A DNA stretch of 14,518 nucleotides from Lachnospiraceae bacterium. Its GTDB lineage: Bacteria > Bacillota_A > Clostridia > Lachnospirales > Lachnospiraceae. Below, piece after piece: positions 8,494-14,518 of this stretch. Both the position numbers and the translations under genes were made by a program. Where the stretch lies: assembly GCA_017464045.1 (NCBI GenBank), contig JAFUEG010000363.1, forward strand, positions 1-14,518. The letters are read 5' to 3'. The notes under the pieces are model-generated. The model had not been told where the DNA came from. It saw only the letters and a program-made list of their open reading frames with translations, and ran no database searches. Each line of letters opens with the position of its first letter. Positions within the stretch are counted from its first letter, which is position 1.

Positions 8494-9363
8494 ATGGGTA
8501 TATTTTGCATGGTTGTAGGTATGATATTATTTATCGGAGTTGTTATTGCACTGATAGAAGGCCACGGAAAATATAAAAAAGAAATTTCAATACTTGATAA
8601 GAAAAAATTTTCTTTTCCTGAAATCTATATCATTGGTTATTCAGTGCTTGACATTATCAGATTTGATATAAAGAGTGAAAAGAATCTGGCAAAAACCAAT
8701 AAGCTTTACGAGCTTTTTGGAGCAAGAAAGGCAGCGGAAGATTATTTAAGGGCAGTAAGAGCAGGTCAAATAAGTTATATTATGATGCTCCTTCCCTTTG
8801 GATGTACTTTGGCTGCAATTTCCAACCAGCCTGCAGTTATGCTTCTTGGTGGAGTATTTGCATTTTTAATGGTTTATGATCTGGAACGTCAGATTAGTAT
8901 TGACCTTGTCAATAAAAAAGAAAGTTTGTTGAGCAGTTTCCCGACAGTGGTTTCAAAGCTTACCTTATTGGTTAACTCAGGAATGATTTTAAATGAAGCA
9001 TGGGAAAAAACGGCATATGGTAATGATGGTGAGTTATACAGGGAAATGCGTCAGGTGATTATTGATAGCAAAAACGGTTACACGGCTGTTGAATCATATA
9101 CTTTATTTGCTAAAAGATGCGGAGTAAAGGAAATTGATAAGTTTATTGCTATTATGATTCAAAATATGGATAAGGGAAGTGTTGAGCTTGTTGAATATCT
9201 TAGGGATATTACGTCGGAAATGTGGAAAAACAAAAAACACAATTCAAAAATGCTTATAGATAAGCTTAACAACAAACTTATGATTCCAACGTTTCTGATA
9301 TTTGTAGGTATTTTAGTGCTTGTAATGGCACCTATGTTTATTACTATGATGGGGGCGTTTTGA
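8494..9363 (+). CDS. tadC: Tad pilus platform protein TadC (T2SSF domain)
   Basis: The second GspF-like platform protein, expected to work with TadB in the membrane. The 289 residues have TM segments at about 3-21, 92-110, 113-130 and 262-284. The T2SSF bundle lies between the last two (LLSSFPTVVSKLTLLVNSGM at about 145-164, and a second half around VKEIDKFIAIMIQNM). GGGAGGTG lies just before the ATG and only 12 bases separate it from tadB, so the two are translated from one message. The stop is one base from the start of the next gene. Confidence 0.88.
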   Translation: MGIFCMVVGMILFIGVVIALIEGHGKYKKEISILDKKKFSFPEIYIIGYSVLDIIRFDIKSEKNLAKTNKLYELFGARKAAEDYLRAVRAGQISYIMMLLPFGCTLAAISNQPAVMLLGGVFAFLMVYDLERQISIDLVNKKESLLSSFPTVVSKLTLLVNSGMILNEAWEKTAYGNDGELYREMRQVIIDSKNGYTAVESYTLFAKRCGVKEIDKFIAIMIQNMDKGSVELVEYLRDITSEMWKNKKHNSKMLIDKLNNKLMIPTFLIFVGILVLVMAPMFITMMGAF

Positions 9364-9364
9364 T

Positions 9365-9910
9365 ATGAATGAAAACAAAGAAAATGGATCAATTATGGTT
9401 GAAGCAACAATATATTATCCTGTTATTATTTTGGTTATCGGAGTTATAATTGTAATTTCACTTATGAAACTTCAGCAGTGTCTCGTTACAGCGGTTTTGA
9501 CAGGTATAACTGATGGTACTTCCGTAGAAGCCATGGATGGTGAGGCTGTAGAAAAAGCACTTGAAAATTCAGATAAGCTTGTATCAGCACTCTCAATTGT
9601 TGAAGGCAACAATCGAATTGTTGCCGTTGAAAGTACGGGCAGTCTTGTTAAAACGGTCAATGTAAAGCTTGATTATAAAATCAAACCACCGGGTTTAATA
9701 AAAGCTATGTTCCGTGGAACTTCTGATGAAAGGAGCTGGTCCTGGAATATGGCGATTGCATATGTGACAACTCTTGCGATAAATCCCCGGTATATGGTAG
9801 ACACTATGGATCAGCACATTTTATTCAATTGCAGCGGAAGTTCATTTGGAAATTTAATGATAAATAAATATTCTGCCGGTCTATACAGGTACTTAAATAA
9901 GCAGTATTAG
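9365..9910 (+). CDS. TadE-like pseudopilin 1
   Basis: A 181-residue single-pass protein with a short polar leader, MNENKENG, then SIMVEATIYYP and a hydrophobic helix (about 17-36). Gly8 with Glu13 gives a prepilin-like cleavage site, G|S-I-M-V-E, with Glu at +5. The peptidase gene at 12109 would be the processing enzyme. The rest is extracytoplasmic and soluble, with no motif I recognise. It starts one base after the tadC stop, so translational coupling is likely, and the G-rich end of tadC acts as its ribosome binding site. TadE-like minor pilins are thought to help initiate or anchor the pilus. The exact role here is inferred from family and position. Confidence 0.75.
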   Translation: MNENKENGSIMVEATIYYPVIILVIGVIIVISLMKLQQCLVTAVLTGITDGTSVEAMDGEAVEKALENSDKLVSALSIVEGNNRIVAVESTGSLVKTVNVKLDYKIKPPGLIKAMFRGTSDERSWSWNMAIAYVTTLAINPRYMVDTMDQHILFNCSGSSFGNLMINKYSAGLYRYLNKQY

Positions 9911-9954
9911 GTTGAAGAAAAGTGATATGTGGAAAGACGCCTTATCGCATTTGG

Positions 9955-9961
9955 AAAGGAG
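9955..9961 (+). promoter_or_regulatory. Start-deciding ribosome binding site (AAAGGAG)
   Basis: AAAGGAG is 8 bases before ATG 9970. The earlier in-frame ATG at 9922 has no Shine-Dalgarno and would add 16 residues before the G-S motif and TM helix, so 9970 is preferred. Confidence 0.7.
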
Positions 9962-9969
9962 AACAAAAC

Positions 9970-11424
9970 ATGGGAAGGGAAAGAGGTTCTGTAAGAGTAT
10001 TTATGTCAGTTATGCTTTTGGGATTAGTCATGTTTTTTTTAGTAGTTATAGAGTTTGCAAAGAGCTTTGCCGCATCTTCACTTGTTTTGGATGAAAATAT
10101 GACTATTAAAGCATCACTTTATGCATGTTATAACAAACCAATCAGAGATGCTTACGGATTAACAGTATATACAAAAGATTCAAATTATCTTTCACATGAG
10201 GCAACTGTCTGGTTTAATGAAAGTGCCAATCCGTTAAGTCTTAATTCTTCCGTAGATAAAGCAGGAAATATTATCAGTGTGACCGGAGATGTAAAAGTCA
10301 GCTATTCTTCTTCTGATTCTCTTGCCATGGACAGTAATTTCGTGGATTTAATGGTTGGATATATAAAGGAGAGAGATACTTTGGGAAATGAAGTTACTCC
10401 TGCAGGAATATCTTCCATAATCAATAATCTTGATAAGGCAAATCTTATTAGAGAAAGATTTATACAGGATATGGAAGATGCTAAAAGTGGTGTGGAAACT
10501 TATAAGGATCATGGACTCATGGAGAATGATGAATTAACTGCACTTATTGAAAGCTACAGTATAGATCAGGTTAATTCAATAAAAAAATCCATGTATCAGA
10601 CTGCTGATTCGGACTTAATGGGATTGGATATGACATTTCAGTATGTTGGTTTTGCAGATATAGCTCCGAAAAATCCCGGTGTCAGTAAGATTGCAGACGA
10701 GTCATGGACTGAGTCGGAAGTTTTATCTCAGTCAATTGCCCTTATAGATGAGATGAGTTTATATTACGATAATTTGAATGTTGTAAAAAAAGCTGTTGAA
10801 AATAAAAGCGAGTCCTACTATGTGGCGCAATATGCTACTGAGATGTTTAGTGCATTTCACTATTTTGGTGAAGTATCTTTAAGTGGCAACTATTTTGGCT
10901 CGGGTGATTTGGTAAGTGTAAATCCGTATTGTGAAACAGAATATTTGTTATTTGGAAATGGAGATGTTTATTTAGATTCAGATATAGCAAAGCATCTGAT
11001 ATTTGACAATCTTTACATGGGTCATCTTGTCAATCTAATGATAAATCAACCTGTGGATAATAGAATTATCGCATATGCAGTTGTTTTATCTGACGGTGAT
11101 ATGAGCAAGGTAAATATGATAGTTGATGCGCTTTACTCAGCTGAGGCGGCGCAGCTTGCATATCAGGATTTGGGTAATGTTTATAATTTTACCAAAATAC
11201 CGGTTGTTGCAGGAGATTCAAACTCTGACTTTGGAGAGTATCAGTATTATATGGAATTGTTTGGACTTATAGAATGCTGTAGAAATCAGGGAAGTGTAGT
11301 TGCAAGAGAAAAGTATGTAATAGAAAAAAATGCAGCGAATTCCTGTGAAGAGGCAAGAGAATTTCGATTTGATAATGCCTATACTGATATATACATGGAA
11401 TTGAATACTAATTTTGCGCAATAA
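9970..11424 (+). CDS. DUF5702-like single-pass Tad-locus protein
   Basis: From ATG 9970 the product has 484 residues. A short basic leader, MGRERG, is followed by SVRVF and one TM helix (about 10-30). Then come a conserved-looking segment (ASSLVLDENMTIKASLYACY, followed by NKPIRDAYGLTVY) and a large extracytoplasmic domain. The leader, the helix and the YNKPIRDAYGL block resemble DUF5702 proteins, which are common in Tad loci of clostridia. That recognition is from memory of the family pattern. The G-S-V-R-V-F site matches the neighbouring pseudopilins but has Phe instead of Glu at +5, so processing by the prepilin peptidase is uncertain. Its size and topology suggest a large minor pilin or tip-like component analogous to TadG. 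That role is inference. Confidence 0.7.
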   Translation: MGRERGSVRVFMSVMLLGLVMFFLVVIEFAKSFAASSLVLDENMTIKASLYACYNKPIRDAYGLTVYTKDSNYLSHEATVWFNESANPLSLNSSVDKAGNIISVTGDVKVSYSSSDSLAMDSNFVDLMVGYIKERDTLGNEVTPAGISSIINNLDKANLIRERFIQDMEDAKSGVETYKDHGLMENDELTALIESYSIDQVNSIKKSMYQTADSDLMGLDMTFQYVGFADIAPKNPGVSKIADESWTESEVLSQSIALIDEMSLYYDNLNVVKKAVENKSESYYVAQYATEMFSAFHYFGEVSLSGNYFGSGDLVSVNPYCETEYLLFGNGDVYLDSDIAKHLIFDNLYMGHLVNLMINQPVDNRIIAYAVVLSDGDMSKVNMIVDALYSAEAAQLAYQDLGNVYNFTKIPVVAGDSNSDFGEYQYYMELFGLIECCRNQGSVVAREKYVIEKNAANSCEEAREFRFDNAYTDIYMELNTNFAQ

Positions 11425-11460
11425 ATTACTAAGTCCTCTAATTTATGATGTTATTAAAGA

Positions 11461-11465
11461 GGAGG
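11461..11465 (+). promoter_or_regulatory. Start-deciding ribosome binding site (GGAGG)
   Basis: GGAGG is 7 bases before ATG 11473 but touches the in-frame ATG at 11467, which is too close. The start is therefore at 11473, the second ATG of ATGAGTATG. Confidence 0.7.
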
Positions 11466-11472
11466 GATGAGT

Positions 11473-12054
11473 ATGAGAGATAAAAGAAATCGTGGAAGCA
11501 TAACCATAGAAACGTTAATCGGATTAACACTATTTATAATGTTTTTTGTGGTTATGCTTAATTTTATTAATATTGCATTTATACAGATAAAAATTCATCA
11601 TGCTCTGGCAAATACATCTTATGAATTGTCAGTAATGTCATATATGGGAACCAAGGCATCTGAGCGTGGTGGAACAGCAAGCGGTGATGATTATATGAGT
11701 ACCATTATGCGCAAGGTTCCACGCGATGGACCGTTTATAGTATATACACAGGATTCAAATATGTATAAAGAACTGTATTTGCTTGGTGAAAATCCCGGTT
11801 TGCTTGATGATATGATAAAAAAACTTATGAGTTATTATCTAAGTCAATATATAAATAGAGATGCTTATTTGGAAAGACAGGGAGTTGCCGGTGGTATAAA
11901 CGGCCTTCATTATGATTTATCGGAATATAATCCGGAGGAAGGATATATAAGAGTGAGTGTCTATTACAAATATAGGATTGTAAGTCTGCCATTTTTAAAT
12001 ACAGGTATTGATATAAATATTTTTCAAAACTCCACAAGCAGGTTATGGCAATAA
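11473..12054 (+). CDS. TadE-like pseudopilin 2
   Basis: A 193-residue product from ATG 11473. The leader MRDKRNRG is followed by SITIETLIGL and a TM helix (about 16-36). Gly8 and Glu13 give the same cleavage geometry (G|S with Glu at +5) as the pseudopilin at 9365, although the soluble domains look unrelated. The extracytoplasmic part (about 40-193) includes an acidic, Tyr-rich region and ends in predicted beta strands (GYIRVSVYYKYRIVSLPFL). It sits 48 bases after the DUF5702-like gene and 54 before the peptidase, within the operon. It is most likely a minor pilin of the Tad apparatus. Function is assigned by motif, topology and context. Confidence 0.75.
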   Translation: MRDKRNRGSITIETLIGLTLFIMFFVVMLNFINIAFIQIKIHHALANTSYELSVMSYMGTKASERGGTASGDDYMSTIMRKVPRDGPFIVYTQDSNMYKELYLLGENPGLLDDMIKKLMSYYLSQYINRDAYLERQGVAGGINGLHYDLSEYNPEEGYIRVSVYYKYRIVSLPFLNTGIDINIFQNSTSRLWQ

Positions 12055-12096
12055 GCGGCAGCTTATATTTTAAAGAAAAGTATAAAAGGAGCGGAA

Positions 12097-12101
12097 AGGA
12101 G
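12097..12101 (+). promoter_or_regulatory. Start-deciding ribosome binding site (AGGAG)
   Basis: AGGAG is 7 bases before ATG 12109 and only 1 base from the in-frame ATG at 12103, so 12109 is preferred. The ATGAGTATG layout repeats the one at 11467. Confidence 0.65.
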
Positions 12102-12108
12102 AATGAGT

Positions 12109-12741
12109 ATGAATACTTTATTGTTTGTTTTAATCGGAATGATAATTGGTTTTACAGGTAATTTTTACGGATCAGAGTATTATGAAAAAAGGTTTAATAA
12201 GAAATGGAATTATAAAAGAAGCTATATCACGGCAGTGGTTCTTTGCGGATTAGGCGGAGGAGCTTTTTATTATTACGGATATTCTGTTATAACGATTCTT
12301 TCTTATTTGGTTTTATCATCTGCCTTACTGGTAATCGGTCATATTGACAGAGAGGAAATGATTATTCCGGATGTAATTATATTTATACTTTTTGGCTTCC
12401 GAACGATAACGGTTGCCATAGATATGTTTTTAAATATGGAAAATGCTTTTTTTATCCTTATTTCAGCGGTTATGGGACTTGTTTACGGAACAATAATCTT
12501 TATTATTGTAAGGATTTTTGTAAAAGACGGAATAGGTATGGGTGATATAAAGCTTTTTGCAGTTATAGGATTTTTTGTCGGAAATAAAACGATTTTATGG
12601 CTAATGATGATGTCTTTTTTGATTGCTATGGTAAGTGGTCTGATAAAGGTAGCAAAAAAAGAATTGTCAATAAAGGATGCCGTAAGTTTTGGACCTTACA
12701 TTACGGCAGGTTCGCTTCTGATAATGCTTATGGGGGTGTAA
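12109..12741 (+). CDS. A24-family prepilin peptidase (TadV/CpaA-like)
   Basis: A polytopic membrane aspartic peptidase that cuts the leader from prepilins after Gly. From ATG 12109 it has 210 residues and about six hydrophobic segments. The two catalytic Asp sites are present: HIDREEMIIPD (Asp80) and GIGMGDIKLF, the G-x-G-D motif (Asp146). The N-terminal cysteine-rich methyltransferase part of PilD is absent, as is usual for TadV/CpaA. It retains about 75 residues ahead of the first catalytic Asp. The natural substrates are the pseudopilins encoded just upstream, and presumably a major Flp pilin outside the window. Confidence 0.9.
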   Translation: MNTLLFVLIGMIIGFTGNFYGSEYYEKRFNKKWNYKRSYITAVVLCGLGGGAFYYYGYSVITILSYLVLSSALLVIGHIDREEMIIPDVIIFILFGFRTITVAIDMFLNMENAFFILISAVMGLVYGTIIFIIVRIFVKDGIGMGDIKLFAVIGFFVGNKTILWLMMMSFLIAMVSGLIKVAKKELSIKDAVSFGPYITAGSLLIMLMGV

Positions 12742-12744
12742 GTC

Positions 12745-14082
12745 ATGAAAATTAAAATCGGATTGTTATTGTGTATCATGGTTGTTCTTATTTCATGTGG
12801 TTGGTATAAAACTTTTATAGGAAAAACTGAAAATATATCCGTAATTGAAGAAAGTATCAAAAACGGAAATGATTACATGGAAAAGGGGTATTATTACGAA
12901 GCTTGTGAAAGCTATAAAATCGCAGAAAGAAAGCAGGAAAGCGGTGAGCTTGAGGAGATAATTTCTTATTGCTATTATATGCTTGGAGACGAGAATGAAA
13001 GCTATTCATGGGCAATGAAGGCATACAAAGGTGGTTATAAGACAGAGTACATTTATCAGCTGCTGGCAGATAAATGTTTAAGAATGGGCGAGAAAAAAGA
13101 AGCATGTGATTTATTGTGTGAGGCAAAGAAAAATGGTATAGAAAGCGATATCCTTGATGAACAATATCAAAATATAAAATCTGAATATGTAGATATGTTT
13201 TTTTCTTATAAGGATGTGAAAGATTTTTCTTATGAAAACACAATTGTATGGGATGATGATACATGCTATGTGGTTAATTACGAAGGAAGAAAGATTATGC
13301 CCGGAAGCAATCATGAAGTATACGATATATCCATGGATGAATGCATAAATGATAAATGGAGTGATGTAAAAATCATTTACTCCGGATACAGTTCGGGATT
13401 GTGCAGGTTTTATGATGACAACGGATATGTCAGAATATCGCCGGATGATAAATATGACTATGTCGGAGCACCTAAGGATGGAATGATACTTGTAAAAAAA
13501 GGAGATTTTTGGGGTTACATAGATACGGATTTTAATGAGATAGATATATCATATGAGGATGCTACAGGCTTTTCAAATGAAAGGGCTGCCGTTAAAAAGA
13601 ATGGCACATGGATAATAGTTGATAAAACATTAATGCCTGTAAATGGTGATAAATATGAAGATGTGTTAGTGGATGATTATAAAGTCTGCTCATCATCGGG
13701 AGGAATTATTGTAAAAAAAGATGGCATATATAGCATATTGTCATCTGATGGAGAGGTCCTTCTGGATGATATCGAAGAAGCAAAATGCTTTGTAGGTGAG
13801 AAAAGCTATGCAGCTGTAAAGATAGGCGGTGTATGGAAACTTGCAGACTGTAATGGTCAAATCATCTATGAGGGTAATGAGGAGGAACTTGATTCTACAT
13901 GTTGTGATTTGGTTGGCTTTAGAGAAGGTGAGCTCTGGGGATATAAGTATATAGACGGAAGCGGCATGATTGAGCCGCAATTTACCCGGGTTAAAGCTTT
14001 TAATAAAAAAGGATATGCATTTGTTATGGAAAACGATGTCTGGAGCATGATAAAGATGGAGGTGTTTGAAGATGAAAACTAA
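12745..14082 (+). CDS. Putative lipoprotein with TPR-like and WG-repeat regions
   Basis: A 445-residue product. A hydrophobic N-terminus ends in VVLISCG, an acceptable lipobox with Cys18, so lipid anchoring is likely but not certain. Residues about 32-130 form paired helices with TPR-like spacing (NGNDYMEKGYYYEACESYKI, then YCYYMLGDENESYSWAMKAY). Residues about 215-440 carry degenerate WG (beta-propeller-like) repeats: FWGYID 255-260, TWIIVD 288-293, VWKLAD 363-368, LWGYKYID 397-404, with weaker copies around 328 and 432. It begins 3 bases after the peptidase stop with GGGGGTG as its ribosome binding site, and its end overlaps the next gene by 11 bases. No function is known. A surface or assembly-site protein of the pilus is inferred from context. 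Confidence 0.8.
   Translation: MKIKIGLLLCIMVVLISCGWYKTFIGKTENISVIEESIKNGNDYMEKGYYYEACESYKIAERKQESGELEEIISYCYYMLGDENESYSWAMKAYKGGYKTEYIYQLLADKCLRMGEKKEACDLLCEAKKNGIESDILDEQYQNIKSEYVDMFFSYKDVKDFSYENTIVWDDDTCYVVNYEGRKIMPGSNHEVYDISMDECINDKWSDVKIIYSGYSSGLCRFYDDNGYVRISPDDKYDYVGAPKDGMILVKKGDFWGYIDTDFNEIDISYEDATGFSNERAAVKKNGTWIIVDKTLMPVNGDKYEDVLVDDYKVCSSSGGIIVKKDGIYSILSSDGEVLLDDIEEAKCFVGEKSYAAVKIGGVWKLADCNGQIIYEGNEEELDSTCCDLVGFREGELWGYKYIDGSGMIEPQFTRVKAFNKKGYAFVMENDVWSMIKMEVFEDEN
14058..14064 (+). promoter_or_regulatory. Ribosome binding site inside the WG-repeat gene (GGAGGTG)
   Basis: GGAGGTG, 7 bases before ATG 14072, lies within the 3' end of the upstream coding region. It supports a real overlapping start for the last gene. 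Confidence 0.75.
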
Positions 14083-14518
14083 AAAGATAATATTTTTTGT
14101 GTTGATTTCAGTATTTGCCGTGCTTACAGGCTGCAGTGATGATAAAAGTGATAAACCTGAAATCCCGGATATCAATCTTACAGAAATATCAGACAATATA
14201 GAGGCAGATACTGTGACTACGGAAGAAGAAAACACGGGTGAGACTTATCATGAAAATTGGTTTGAATCAACTGAGGATGCTGATGAAGAAATACCGGATA
14301 ATAATCAGGAAATAATAGATGCAGCTGATAATGGTAGATATGAGGAAGGAGAGTATGTAACAATAGTTAATGATGATGGAATCCAAACTGAGTACTTTTT
14401 TTATGGAGGTTCCGGATCGGGAACTTATGCTGATAATACAGAGGATAATGACATGAGTTATACAGAATATCAAAATAACCTGTATGAAAGGCAGGATGAG
14501 ATAGTTGAGGGAAAAAAA
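14072..14518 (+). CDS. Acidic lipoprotein, partial (runs off the right end)
   Basis: The frame stays open for 149 codons to the edge, so the C-terminus is missing. The N-terminus MKTKKIIFFVLISVFAVLTG then Cys21 is a textbook lipoprotein signal with lipobox LTGC. The mature part is very rich in Asp, Glu and Asn and looks disordered up to about residue 95. A short Gly/Ser/Tyr-rich patch (FFYGGSGSGTYADN) follows, then another acidic stretch. No domain is recognised. It overlaps the WG-repeat gene by 11 bases and has a strong ribosome binding site, so the two are probably coupled. It would sit on the outer face of the membrane. A link to pilus function is by position only. Confidence 0.85.
   Translation, partial: MKTKKIIFFVLISVFAVLTGCSDDKSDKPEIPDINLTEISDNIEADTVTTEEENTGETYHENWFESTEDADEEIPDNNQEIIDAADNGRYEEGEYVTIVNDDGIQTEYFFYGGSGSGTYADNTEDNDMSYTEYQNNLYERQDEIVEGKK

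Noticed and set aside
9912..10094. Short + strand ORF overlapping the start of the DUF5702-like gene
   Set aside because: It begins with TTG, has no good Shine-Dalgarno, and is a frame-shifted reading of the larger gene.
13741..14235. Minus-strand 164-codon ORF
   Set aside because: It runs opposite the WG-repeat and lipoprotein genes, which have clear ribosome binding sites, lipobox and repeat motifs. No domain is seen in the minus frame.

Overview
The window reads as chromosomal DNA of a low-GC, Gram-positive anaerobe, most likely a clostridial (Lachnospiraceae-like) gut bacterium. This assignment is inference. It rests on the AT-rich composition, strong AGGAGG-type ribosome binding sites, sigma-A promoters with extended -10 elements, a Firmicutes-style sensor kinase with a SHQLKTP histidine box, an LTA-synthase-family enzyme and a Tad locus with DUF5702-like and TadE-like proteins. 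All genes I support lie on the + strand, and I saw no RNA gene, CRISPR array or insertion sequence.

Left part (1-5990), unrelated single genes. A two-component sensor histidine kinase (4-1218) begins right at the edge, and its response regulator is presumably just outside. After it comes a 183-bp intergenic repeat: a long palindrome (1231-1331) followed by a second, partial copy (1344-1413). An extended -10 promoter then drives a membrane-bound LTA-synthase/sulfatase-family enzyme (1503-3656) with a long charged N-terminal tail and an extra C-terminal beta-rich, TIG-like domain. Next are a stand-alone CheX-like chemotaxis phosphatase (3812-4291) and guaB, IMP dehydrogenase (4437-5894), each with its own clear promoter. 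Two hairpins follow guaB, and the second has a T-tract and looks like an intrinsic terminator.

Right part (6129-14518), one long operon for a Tad (tight adherence) type IV pilus-like machine. In order: TadA/CpaF ATPase with an unusual receiver-like N-terminal extension, TadB and TadC inner-membrane platform proteins, a TadE-like pseudopilin, a DUF5702-like single-pass protein, a second TadE-like pseudopilin, an A24 prepilin peptidase, a TPR plus WG-repeat putative lipoprotein, and an acidic lipoprotein that runs off the right end. Spacing is tight, from an 11-bp overlap to about 60 bp, and no terminator is visible inside. The peptidase would process the pseudopilins, which share a G-S-[IV]-x-[IV] cleavage motif. 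TadA would power assembly through TadB/TadC, and the lipoproteins are plausible surface or assembly accessories. No Flp major pilin and no separate TadZ is in the window.

The most interesting points are the TadA N-terminal fusion, the trio of G-S-motif proteins of which one lacks the conserved Glu, the pair of lipoproteins attached to the Tad operon, the C-terminal domain on the LTA-synthase-like enzyme, and the palindromic repeat with two competing right arms.
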